Virus record (IMG/VR): IMGVR_UViG_3300017739_000004
Coordinates: 38,949 to 102,948 of that record
Length of the DNA stretch: 64,000 nucleotides
From: a virus
Reading direction: 5' to 3' (one strand)
The position numbers were made by a program, and so were the translations under genes. The notes beneath the pieces were generated by a model, which was given only the letters and a program-made list of their open reading frames with translations, made no database searches and had not been told where the DNA came from. Positions 27,770 through 37,122 of the stretch are shown piece by piece; within the stretch, counting starts at the first letter, position 1; every line of letters starts with the position of its first letter.

Positions 27770-29763
27770 TGCCTAAAAGTTATAGTTCAGGTAATACAAG
27801 TTTATCTAAGAATACACTCAAAGATACAAAAGAGGATATTCGCTTAGATCAATTATTACCTGGTGAAATATTTAGAGATAAAACTACATTAGATGCTTTA
27901 CTTAAAGCATACTATGAGTTTTTAAATATAGATGAATTTAACTATACAACTAGTGAAACATTTACTGATACAATTTTAGATAGTAAAGCTGTTTTTAGAA
28001 TAGCTGATCCAGAATTAAAAAATAATAAATTCTTTCAACAAAACTCTGTTTCAACAATGGTCATTGATAATGGTGATGGTACTACCACATCATTTCCAAT
28101 AAACTTTTCTGGTACAAACCTCAATGTAGAAATTACAAATGGTAATAATTTACCAGAATCATTATCTGCAAGTACCTTACAAAGAGGTAAAACATTTACA
28201 GTCAAAGATACTACAGCAAATGATTTAACCATACACAATGGTAAGGTTGCAACTCTGACGACAATTGTTCAGAATCATACAGGTGCAGGACCATCATATG
28301 CTTTAAATGAAATAGAAAGAAATATTGACATTGATAGAAATGACCCTCAGTATTTAGAAAAATTAGCAAAAGAGATTGCACCTATATTACCTCGTAATCC
28401 AACTGTAGAAAAAAGAACATTATATAAACAGATTATAGATTTTTATAAACTTAGAGGTTCGGAAGATTCACTTATAACCTTTTTCAGATTAATATTTAAT
28501 GATACAGCTGAGATAGAGTTTCCAATAGATAAAACATTAATACCTTCTTCTGGAAAATGGGAAAAGAATAGTAATCTAATTTTAGGTGGACAATATCTTG
28601 ACAATAAAGGTTTTTTATCTAATAATATTAAATTACATGATAGTGATAGATTTCAAAAATTTTCTTATGTCATCAAGTCTGGTCAAAGTTTAGATAGTTG
28701 GAAAGATTCATTTAAAAAATTAGTACACCCTGCAGGATTTAAATTCTTTGCAGAAATATTAATTTTATTAGCTTTAGTAAATGCTGGTAATCCAACAACT
28801 CAAAGATTAAGTTCACCATTCAGAAAGACATTACCAAATATTGGAGATACACAAAGAGAACTATTTAGTGCAATGCCATTTAGATCACCGGGTGTTATTG
28901 GTATTGAAGATGTTCCAGTTTTAGTACAGGCTTTTGCAGCTTCTTATGGACCTGGTATTCAAGTTATAAGAGGTGTCAATGCTAATATTCAATTAAACTT
29001 TACAGGTGGTCAATTAAATACAATGGCGCAAACACCACCAGGTGTAGAAATTATAAATCCTGGTTCTGGTTATATTGCATTACCATCTATAAGTTTTACA
29101 TCTAATTCTGGTGCAACAAATCCAGTAATTTCTTTTGGTGGTGGTGCTAGTGATCTTACAGCTGATGGTGGAATTGATCCAGATAAAATTACAATTGGTA
29201 CTGATGATAGAGGTTCATCAATAACTAGTATTGTTGCTTCTATTGATGTACCAAGGAATGCAAGTAATGTAGATATGACTGGAAAGATAGTAAATCTTAG
29301 ATTATTTGGTCAAGCAAATAAAATATATAATTCAGCTCCAACCATTCAATTTAGTACACCGACAGCAAAAGATGCTGATGGTAATTTAACTGGCACAACA
29401 GCAACAGCAGTATTAACACTAGATGCTGAAGGTGAAGTCAGTGGATTCAATATTACTAATCCTGGTTCTGGTTATATATTAGACCCAGATGTAAACTTAA
29501 CAACTGGTTCTCAAAATGAGGATAGAGTAAAAGAAGATTTAGTTAAACAAATTGTTTCATTAAATCATCAAGGAAAATTACATGATGGCACTCACAGAAC
29601 CATTATAAATAATAGCATGAGGAAACGACAAGGTTCCAATGCAACAACCCGTTTGTATAATAGAAATGTAGCAATAGAGGCTTTTGGTGCCGAAGAAATC
29701 CAAAACTTCGATGCAAATGATATAAATAATATAGATATACAAACTTATATTAATATAGAGTAG
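27769..29763 (+). CDS. Baseplate wedge protein at the gp7 position
   Basis: 664 residues (T4 gp7 is 1032). The start GEIFRDKTTLDALLKAYYEF then LNIDEFNY and the region PQYLEKLAKEIAPILPRNPT with FYKLRGSEDSLITFFRLIFN are characteristic of a wedge protein found after gp6 in marine T4-like phages. The middle and end hold two repeats with NPGSGY (IINPGSGYIALPSISFTS and ITNPGSGYILDPDVNLTT), a beta module common in such virions. It ends with a basic helix and PFGAEE-like tail. The gp7 identity is from synteny (6, 7, 8), not from clear similarity. Confidence 0.75.
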   Translation: MPKSYSSGNTSLSKNTLKDTKEDIRLDQLLPGEIFRDKTTLDALLKAYYEFLNIDEFNYTTSETFTDTILDSKAVFRIADPELKNNKFFQQNSVSTMVIDNGDGTTTSFPINFSGTNLNVEITNGNNLPESLSASTLQRGKTFTVKDTTANDLTIHNGKVATLTTIVQNHTGAGPSYALNEIERNIDIDRNDPQYLEKLAKEIAPILPRNPTVEKRTLYKQIIDFYKLRGSEDSLITFFRLIFNDTAEIEFPIDKTLIPSSGKWEKNSNLILGGQYLDNKGFLSNNIKLHDSDRFQKFSYVIKSGQSLDSWKDSFKKLVHPAGFKFFAEILILLALVNAGNPTTQRLSSPFRKTLPNIGDTQRELFSAMPFRSPGVIGIEDVPVLVQAFAASYGPGIQVIRGVNANIQLNFTGGQLNTMAQTPPGVEIINPGSGYIALPSISFTSNSGATNPVISFGGGASDLTADGGIDPDKITIGTDDRGSSITSIVASIDVPRNASNVDMTGKIVNLRLFGQANKIYNSAPTIQFSTPTAKDADGNLTGTTATAVLTLDAEGEVSGFNITNPGSGYILDPDVNLTTGSQNEDRVKEDLVKQIVSLNHQGKLHDGTHRTIINNSMRKRQGSNATTRLYNRNVAIEAFGAEEIQNFDANDINNIDIQTYINIE

Positions 29764-29772
29764 GAAAGAAAA

Positions 29773-31428
29773 ATGACAGCAATAGTAAGTTCTAATTTTA
29801 GAGTTGTTAACGCAGATAATTTTAAAGAAGATGTTAAAAACTCGAATGTATATGTAGCTATCGGAAGAGCTGATGCATGGTCCTTGACCACATCAGATAC
29901 GACAGATACAACTCCATTCACACCAAACGATCATTTAGACGATCAAAACAACGCAAGGCGCCAATTTATTGGTATGCAAAAACTAACATCTGCAGATGTT
30001 TCTCATGTAGTCAAAAGACATAATTGGACTACAGGTACAGTGTATGTACCATGGGATTCAGATGATGCAGATATATACGATAAAAATCCATGTTTCTATG
30101 TACTAACAAACGAATTTAAAGTTTATAAATGTCTAAGAAATGGTAATGGAGCTCAGTCAACAGTGCAACCTACTCACACTACTCCGACTCCTACAGGTTC
30201 AGCAACAGATGGTTATATCTGGAAATATATGTATAGTATTACAACAGCTGATTCCGAAAAGTTTTTAACAAATGCATATATGCCAGTTAAAACTATACCA
30301 ATCACTATAGAAGCATTTGCTGCAGCCGCGGCCGCGGATAATCAGACAAAAATATTATTAACAGAAGCTAACTTAGATATTAAAGTTGGCCATCAAGTTG
30401 TGAATGCTAGTGCACAAGTTGTTGGAGAAATCAGTGCAATTGTTGGAGCAGAATTAACTCTAGCAGCAAACTTAGCACATGCGGTATCATCAGGTGATAT
30501 ACTAACTATTAATTTTGCAAATGATACAAAAGCAAGTACAGCATTATCAACGGACTTTACACAATATAAAGCACAAAAAGATTCATTAGAATTAGCAGAG
30601 GCTGGTGGTATTGAAAGAATAGAAATACCATCTGGTCAAGGTGGAGCTGGTTATACAGGTAATCCAACCAGTATCGTAATTAGTAGTGATGGTGAAACAA
30701 ATGCAGTTGCAGAACCGGCTGATGTCACAATTGTTGGTAATTCTATTACAGCAATCGATATTGGAACAGCTACTGGTAGTTCTGCTCATGGTAAAAATAT
30801 TACAGTGGCTACTATTACAGTTGCTGGTGGAGGTGCTACTACAGATGCAACTCCAAGAGCTGTTATAGCTCCAAATAGAGGTCATGGTACTGATCCAGTT
30901 GCTGAGCTAGGTGGATTCTTAGTTGCATTAAATACACAATTAACTGGTACAGGTGGTGGTGACTTGACAATCGGAAATGATTTTAGACAAATTACAATTA
31001 TTAAAAATCCAAGAGTTCATAATAGTACACCTTTTGCAGGTGGATTAGCAACAGCAACAACATTAAATCCATTAAAAGCATTAAATATAGCTAACACTGG
31101 AGATGTAGCCAACTTAGCAGCTGATGACGTAATTACTGGTGGAAGTTCTGGAGCAAAAGCTTTTATCGCATATGTCGATGCATCTGGCTCAAATAATAAA
31201 ATTTATTATTATCAGAACGAAAAAACTGGATTTAAAAGCTTTACAACTGGAGGTTCAGAAACAATTACTGCACAAGATGGTGGTGGTGGAAGTGGATTTA
31301 CTGTAAGCTCTATTTCAAATGCTGAAGTAGATAGTAGAAGTGGTGAAATGTTATTCTTAGAAAATAGAACACCAATTAACAGATCAGCAACACAAATTGA
31401 AGATATAAAACTAATACTAGAATTTTAA
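29773..31428 (+). CDS. 8: gp8-like baseplate wedge protein with inserts
   Basis: 551 residues (T4 gp8: 334). N-terminal match: SSNFRVVNADNFKEDVKNSN, VYVAIGRADAWS, DVSHVVKRHNWTTGTVYVPW, CFYVLTNEFKVYKCL and TDGYIWKYMYSITTADSEKF. Then come long inserts absent from T4 gp8: a polyalanine stretch (FAAAAAADNQ) whose DNA is the 12-base GC palindrome at 30326, a GGAGYTGNPT module and a DVITGGSSGAKAFIAYVD module. The last 40 residues (GEMLFLENRTPINRSATQIE) return to gp8 style. gp8 dimers link gp10 and gp7 in T4. Confidence 0.9.
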   Translation: MTAIVSSNFRVVNADNFKEDVKNSNVYVAIGRADAWSLTTSDTTDTTPFTPNDHLDDQNNARRQFIGMQKLTSADVSHVVKRHNWTTGTVYVPWDSDDADIYDKNPCFYVLTNEFKVYKCLRNGNGAQSTVQPTHTTPTPTGSATDGYIWKYMYSITTADSEKFLTNAYMPVKTIPITIEAFAAAAAADNQTKILLTEANLDIKVGHQVVNASAQVVGEISAIVGAELTLAANLAHAVSSGDILTINFANDTKASTALSTDFTQYKAQKDSLELAEAGGIERIEIPSGQGGAGYTGNPTSIVISSDGETNAVAEPADVTIVGNSITAIDIGTATGSSAHGKNITVATITVAGGGATTDATPRAVIAPNRGHGTDPVAELGGFLVALNTQLTGTGGGDLTIGNDFRQITIIKNPRVHNSTPFAGGLATATTLNPLKALNIANTGDVANLAADDVITGGSSGAKAFIAYVDASGSNNKIYYYQNEKTGFKSFTTGGSETITAQDGGGGSGFTVSSISNAEVDSRSGEMLFLENRTPINRSATQIEDIKLILEF

Positions 31429-31451
31429 TTTAGTATTGATAGGAAAGATTT

Positions 31452-34400
31452 ATGGCAATAAAAATATATGGCGACCCGTACTTTGACGATTATGCAGAGT
31501 CAAAAAATTTTCATAGGATATTATTTAAACCTGGATTTTCTGTTCAGGCAAGAGAACTAACTCAATTACAAAGTTTATTACAAGCACAAATAGATAGACA
31601 TGGACAATATTCTTTTAAATCAGGTTCAAGGGTTGTAGGTGGTAAAGTATCTGTTGATACTAATTTAGATTTTGTTAAGGTTGAAGATGCATGGAATGAT
31701 GGTTCTAGTGCTTTTACAACTAGTTCTTATCTTAGTCAATTTGTTGGAAGAACAATTACAGGTGGAACATCTGGAGTCACCGCAACTGTCGTAGATCATG
31801 TGGTTGCAGGTGGAACTGCACCAAATGGTGATACAATTTCTAATACTCTTTATATTCAATATACAAATACTGGTTCTGATAATATAACAAAAGTATTCTC
31901 AGTTGGAGAAATACTAACTGGTACAAATTCTAGTGGTCAAACAATTAAAGCAATGGTTGGTGGTGGTCCCGATACGGATTTATCTACTGCAGGTAATCAA
32001 GCATCAACAATATCAAGTCAAACTGGAAAAGGTTCACGAGCTAATATAGAAGAAGGTGTATACTTTATATCAGGTAATTTTGTATTTGTAGCTGCACAAA
32101 GTTTAGTATTAGAAAACTATGGAATAACACCTAGTTTTATTTTAAGCTTACAAGTCAATGAAGAAATAATCAATTCAACTACAGATGCTAGTCTTTTAGA
32201 TAATGCAGCTGGAACTCCAAATGCTACAGCACCTGGTGCTGACAGATATAAGATTGGAACTGTTTTAGTTAAACACAAGATTACAGCTGCAGACCCTACT
32301 GGTTATGCACAAAGAACGACAGATGGTTTAAATAATTTAATCACATTAATTAAAATTGTAGATGGTAAAACATCTGTCGATAAAACAGATAAAACAGATG
32401 ATACACCACTTACACGAAGATTAGCAAAAAGAACATTTGAAGAAAGTGGTAATTATAGTGTAGAGCCATTTCAAATAAGCGTAAAAGAATATTTAAATGA
32501 TGGTTCTAATAATGGTTTTAAAACAGTGGCACAGATCAGAGCTGATGGTGATGCTAATACTGATGCTGCTGCTACTCAATTTGGTCAAGATAGATTAAGT
32601 ATATCAGTAGAACCAAATGTTGCATATGTCAAAGGATTTAGAATTGAAAAAACAATAGCCGATAGAGTTATTGTAGAAAAGCCAAGGGCAGCATTTACAG
32701 GTGATGGTAATGATAGAGAAGATGTTGATGTTGCAGTTAATTCAGCTACTGATGTACAGAGAACTATTAGAAATGGTAATTTTGCAGAAGTAATTTTAAG
32801 TACAGTCGAAGGTGTTCCAGATGTCAATGGTTATACAACTATTAATTTACATACATCAACCACACCTGGTAGTGGATCAGTTGTTGGTACAGCAAGAGTT
32901 CGTGGTATAACTGCAGACGATGAAGCAGCAAATGCAAGAATATTCTTGTTTGATATTAATATGACAACAGGTGCATTTTCATCTGTAAATAGTTTCCAAG
33001 AAACAGCAAGTTCTACTTTAAGATTCCAGGGTCAATTTAAATCATACGCTAGTACAGGTGCACAATTATTTGATACAAATAATTTAGGTATGATTATACC
33101 ATTACCTCATGCAGCTACAAAAGAAGTAAGTTCTGTTAAATATACAACTAAGAAAAGGTTTAGTTATTCTAGTTCAGCAACTGCAAGTCATACATTTACT
33201 TTAGGTACTGGAGAAACTGCAGTGAATGTTGCAGCATCAGGTTATGTTTTTGCAAATGTTAGTGGTTCACCAAAGATTAAAAAAATACCATCTATTGGTG
33301 GAGGAACATCTACACAAGTTGGTACAAATGATGTCACTGTAAATGTTGCACATGCTAATTTATATGGTTCAGGTACAGCTTCAAATATTGATCTTATTGT
33401 AGATGTTGAAAAAACAGCCGTACAAAGAACAGCAGCCAGAGCAACAGTCACAACTAGTGCAGCATCTTTAGGAACAGTCGATGGTGTTGTAAATGCATTA
33501 TCACTCGGAAGAGCACATATTATTAAAATTAATTCTGTTAAAGAAACAGGAAATACTAGTGTAGATATTAAAGATCAATTTGAATTAGATAATGGTCAAA
33601 GAGAATCAATGTTTGATCTAGGTAAAATTATTTTAAAACCTGGATTTCAAGCACCAGCAAATACTCTTGTCGTAGAGTTTGACCATTTCAATGTCACAGG
33701 TGAAGGTGATTATTTCAGTGTAGATTCTTATGGATTTGCTGAATATGAAAATATACCTTCTTTTAAAACAGTCAATAAAGAAATACAATTAAGAGATGCA
33801 TTAGACTTTAGACCAATTAGAGATAATGCTGGTACAGGATTTACTGGTACAGGTGGAAATCCACAACCTCTCGTTGATTCAAGTACAATAGAATTTGATA
33901 CTAAATATTATTTACCAAGAATAGATAAACTAATCTTAAAAAGAAATGGTTCATTAGTTGTTAAAAAAGGTGTACCAGATGAAAGACCATCACCACCTAC
34001 AGTAGATGATGATGCATTTTCATTATATGATTTTAGATTAAAGCCATATATATTTAATTTAAATGATTTCAAACCAAAAATAAACAATACTCAAAGATAT
34101 ACAATGAAAGACATTGGTAATCTTGATAAAAGAATTAAGAATCTTGAGTACTATACATCATTATCTTTATTAGAACAAAATGCAGCAGATGCACAAATCT
34201 TTGCTGCTGATGGAACATCAAGAACTAAAAATGGATTTATTGTAGATGGATTCTTTGGCCACAATATCGGTGACCCAAGAAATCCAGACTATAGTGCATC
34301 TATCGATAAAAAGCGTGGTCATCTAAGACCTAAGTTTGATGAAAGAAATGTTAACCTTATTAGAAAATCTGGTGATAGTGGTACAGCTGTAAAAAGTGGT

Positions 34401-36914
34401 TCTTTAGTCACAATGCCTATGGCTACAGATGTGGCTGAAATAGATCAACCTTATTCATCAACATTTTCAAATGTCAACCCTTATAATGTCTTTACATGGG
34501 GTGGTATGGTTAACCTTACACCAGAAAGCGATGAATGGAAAGAAGTAGATATTAGACCAGCAGTTATTATAGATGATACAGCTCAATATGATCAGTTTGT
34601 ACAAATGGCTGAAGAAGAAGGTATCTTAGGAACAGTTTGGAATGAATGGGAAACAAACTGGACCGGTGTAGAATTAGACATACAAAGAGAAACATTTTTT
34701 GATGATGAAGGACGAGGTGAAATTATTGAGGCAGATAGAGTTGTAGAAACAAGAACAGTCACAAGTCAAGAAACAAGAGATGGTGTAAAAACAGAAGTCG
34801 GATTTGATACAGTATATCGTAGTGATGGATTTAAAGTAGTAGAAATTAATTTCTTGCCATTTATTAGATCACGAAAAGTATTTTTCGATGCTCAATTATT
34901 AAAACCAAATACTAAGTTCTATGCATTTTTTGATGATGTAATGTTATCAAGTTATCCAAGTGGTACTTTTAATGCAGCAACTACTTTTGTAAAAGAAGAA
35001 AGTTCTATTACAGAATACTCAGATCAAACCTCAGTTGATACATTTGAAGGGCTTACAGTGCATCCTGATGGTGCTGGTGGAGAGTTGGTATCAGATGGTA
35101 CAGGAAGAATATTAGGTTCATTTATTATACCAAGAAATGATGTATTGAAATTTGCTGCTGGTGTCAGAGAATTTAGACTATCAGATGATATTAATAATAA
35201 TAAAGATAACGAAACATCTTTTGCAGAAGCTCAATATCATGCACAAGGTATGTTAGAAGTATTAGAAGAAACTATTGTATCAACAAAGGTACCGAAACTT
35301 GTACATACAGAAGTCAGTGAAGATAGAACTGTAGTAGAGACAGAAGTTAGTGAAACAACAGAATGGGTTGACCCAATAGCACAAACAATTCTTATCGATA
35401 AAGACGGTGGTCTATTTTGTAAATCAGTAGAGATATGGTTTAAAACAAAAGATGATAATATACCGGTAAGATTATCAATTAGAACAACTAAGAATGGTGT
35501 ACCAACACAAAGAATAGTACCAGGTGCAGATAAAATTTTATACCCTGGTTCAGTTAATGTATCAGAAAATGCAGCAGCTAATTCAGGTACAACTTTCTCA
35601 TTCGATCACCCAGTATATTTAAATCAAGATCAAGAATATGCAATAGTTCTTACATCACAATGTGATAATTATAATGTCTTTATTGCTGAGGTTGGTCAAA
35701 AAGATTTAACAAAAGCAAACGAAACAATTACAAAACAACCTTATGGTGGTGTATTCTTTAGTTCAGCAAATGCTTCAACATGGACACCTGAACAATTTAG
35801 AGATATGAAGTTTAAATTAAATAGAGCTGAATTTAATATTGGCTCTACATCAGTATTGACTTTACAAAATGATGCTTTACCAGCACGAAGAGTTGGTGGA
35901 AATCCATTTGTCACAAATACTACCTCTGGTTCGGGAACAACGTTTGCCTCTAATCCAAAAATAGTTTTAGTGAGACACCCAAACCATGGTATGTATAAAG
36001 GAACACAAAGTGTAGTTATTAGTGGAGTAAGTGGTGCACAAAATGGCATACCAGCTGCAGAATTAAATGGTACACATACGATTGGTAATGTCACACATGA
36101 TACATATACAATTACTGTAGGTTCTACTAATGCAACTGCAGATGGAAGATGTGGTGGCTCAAGTGTAAGAATAACTGAGAATAGACACATGGATGTGATG
36201 TACCCAGTCATATCAAATATTACAGTACCTGGAACATCAGTTAGATATTTTGCAAAGACTGTTTCTAATAAGAGTATAAATGGTTCAGAAACTGGTGGTG
36301 TTATGGACACTGCAAGATTTGAAATATTACCAAATAGAACATTTACATTTGCTGATCCAAGAGCAATATATAGTGATGTAAATGGTGCTCTATTAAGTGG
36401 TTCAAATAGATTTGGTACAAATAAAACATTCCAAATAGAAGTAGAATTATCTTCAACACAATCACACTTAAGTCCAGTGATTGATATGAATAGAACTTCT
36501 GTACATACAATTCAAAATAGAATTGGTAATAGTGGTTCAGCATCATCTGGTGAATTATTAGCTAGAGGTGGTTCTGAATTAGCAAGATATATAACAAGAA
36601 AAATACAATTACAAGAAGAGGCAGATGTCTTTAATGTATTTTTAAATGCACATAAACCAACTGGTAGTGATATATTATTATATTACAGAGCTTTAGGACA
36701 AAATAGTAAAACAAGTATATTCGATCAACCATTTATTTTGGCTGCTCCAACAGTAGGTTCAGTGCCATTCAATGATACTGGATTTGATGAAGTAGAATAT
36801 TCAATAGACCCAGCAGGTACATTTGGTGTGATACAATTTAAGATTGTTCTCGTGAGTAATAGCTCATCAAACATACCAAAGGTGAAAGATTTTAGAGCAA
36901 TATGTTCAACATAG
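31452..36914 (+). CDS. DUF4815-type large baseplate/virion protein, 1820 aa
   Basis: 1820 residues. The N-terminus (KIYGDPYFDDYAESKNFHRI, LFKPGFSVQARELTQLQSLL) is the hallmark of the DUF4815 proteins encoded after gp8 in marine T4-like phages. A GRTITGGTSGVTATVVDHVV module follows near residue 100. Later parts show SVEPFQISVKEYLNDGSNNG, DALDFRPIRDNAG and DLKSVEIWFKTKDDNIPVRL-like segments (KSVEIWFKTKDDN), and a NHGMYKGTQSVVISGVSGAQ module near 1515. It occupies the place of gp9-gp10 and probably links the baseplate rim to fibres; this role is inferred. The gene is coupled to a 65-residue gene downstream. Confidence 0.85.
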   Translation: MAIKIYGDPYFDDYAESKNFHRILFKPGFSVQARELTQLQSLLQAQIDRHGQYSFKSGSRVVGGKVSVDTNLDFVKVEDAWNDGSSAFTTSSYLSQFVGRTITGGTSGVTATVVDHVVAGGTAPNGDTISNTLYIQYTNTGSDNITKVFSVGEILTGTNSSGQTIKAMVGGGPDTDLSTAGNQASTISSQTGKGSRANIEEGVYFISGNFVFVAAQSLVLENYGITPSFILSLQVNEEIINSTTDASLLDNAAGTPNATAPGADRYKIGTVLVKHKITAADPTGYAQRTTDGLNNLITLIKIVDGKTSVDKTDKTDDTPLTRRLAKRTFEESGNYSVEPFQISVKEYLNDGSNNGFKTVAQIRADGDANTDAAATQFGQDRLSISVEPNVAYVKGFRIEKTIADRVIVEKPRAAFTGDGNDREDVDVAVNSATDVQRTIRNGNFAEVILSTVEGVPDVNGYTTINLHTSTTPGSGSVVGTARVRGITADDEAANARIFLFDINMTTGAFSSVNSFQETASSTLRFQGQFKSYASTGAQLFDTNNLGMIIPLPHAATKEVSSVKYTTKKRFSYSSSATASHTFTLGTGETAVNVAASGYVFANVSGSPKIKKIPSIGGGTSTQVGTNDVTVNVAHANLYGSGTASNIDLIVDVEKTAVQRTAARATVTTSAASLGTVDGVVNALSLGRAHIIKINSVKETGNTSVDIKDQFELDNGQRESMFDLGKIILKPGFQAPANTLVVEFDHFNVTGEGDYFSVDSYGFAEYENIPSFKTVNKEIQLRDALDFRPIRDNAGTGFTGTGGNPQPLVDSSTIEFDTKYYLPRIDKLILKRNGSLVVKKGVPDERPSPPTVDDDAFSLYDFRLKPYIFNLNDFKPKINNTQRYTMKDIGNLDKRIKNLEYYTSLSLLEQNAADAQIFAADGTSRTKNGFIVDGFFGHNIGDPRNPDYSASIDKKRGHLRPKFDERNVNLIRKSGDSGTAVKSGSLVTMPMATDVAEIDQPYSSTFSNVNPYNVFTWGGMVNLTPESDEWKEVDIRPAVIIDDTAQYDQFVQMAEEEGILGTVWNEWETNWTGVELDIQRETFFDDEGRGEIIEADRVVETRTVTSQETRDGVKTEVGFDTVYRSDGFKVVEINFLPFIRSRKVFFDAQLLKPNTKFYAFFDDVMLSSYPSGTFNAATTFVKEESSITEYSDQTSVDTFEGLTVHPDGAGGELVSDGTGRILGSFIIPRNDVLKFAAGVREFRLSDDINNNKDNETSFAEAQYHAQGMLEVLEETIVSTKVPKLVHTEVSEDRTVVETEVSETTEWVDPIAQTILIDKDGGLFCKSVEIWFKTKDDNIPVRLSIRTTKNGVPTQRIVPGADKILYPGSVNVSENAAANSGTTFSFDHPVYLNQDQEYAIVLTSQCDNYNVFIAEVGQKDLTKANETITKQPYGGVFFSSANASTWTPEQFRDMKFKLNRAEFNIGSTSVLTLQNDALPARRVGGNPFVTNTTSGSGTTFASNPKIVLVRHPNHGMYKGTQSVVISGVSGAQNGIPAAELNGTHTIGNVTHDTYTITVGSTNATADGRCGGSSVRITENRHMDVMYPVISNITVPGTSVRYFAKTVSNKSINGSETGGVMDTARFEILPNRTFTFADPRAIYSDVNGALLSGSNRFGTNKTFQIEVELSSTQSHLSPVIDMNRTSVHTIQNRIGNSGSASSGELLARGGSELARYITRKIQLQEEADVFNVFLNAHKPTGSDILLYYRALGQNSKTSIFDQPFILAAPTVGSVPFNDTGFDEVEYSIDPAGTFGVIQFKIVLVSNSSSNIPKVKDFRAICST

Positions 36915-36922
36915 GATAAGAG

Positions 36923-37120
36923 ATGGCAAGAAAGAAAATAAAAGATTTACCTGACTTTATTAAAGATGAAAATAGTGGTGCTGTTATAAATACTAATAGT
37001 AATGCTATTAGAGCAAGAAGAGCACAAATGAATTTAGCAAATCAACAAGCTGAAAAGATTTTAGTACTTGAAGAAGAATTAGCTGAGCTTAAAAAAGCTA
37101 TAAAAAAATTGAGTAAATAA
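36923..37120 (+). CDS. Small coiled-coil virion protein, 65 aa
   Basis: 65 residues with GATAAGAG before the ATG. The N-terminus is basic (MARKKIKDLPDFIKDENSGA), and the C-terminal half is a clear heptad coiled coil (QQAEKILVLEEELAELKKAI). Similar small proteins sit between the DUF4815 gene and the first fibre in related phages. It may be a fibre-attachment or trimerisation factor, which is inference from place and coiled coil. Confidence 0.75.
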   Translation: MARKKIKDLPDFIKDENSGAVINTNSNAIRARRAQMNLANQQAEKILVLEEELAELKKAIKKLSK

Positions 37121-37122
37121 AT

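Noticed and set aside
30592-30885. Cys/Ser/Thr-rich - strand frame inside gp8
   Set aside because: The odd composition mirrors Gly/Ala/Thr codons of the + strand gene. It is a shadow frame.
35741-36310. Long - strand frame of 189 codons inside the DUF4815 gene
   Set aside because: It lies within a clear + strand structural gene, has no ribosome site and its protein has no natural pattern, so it is a shadow frame.
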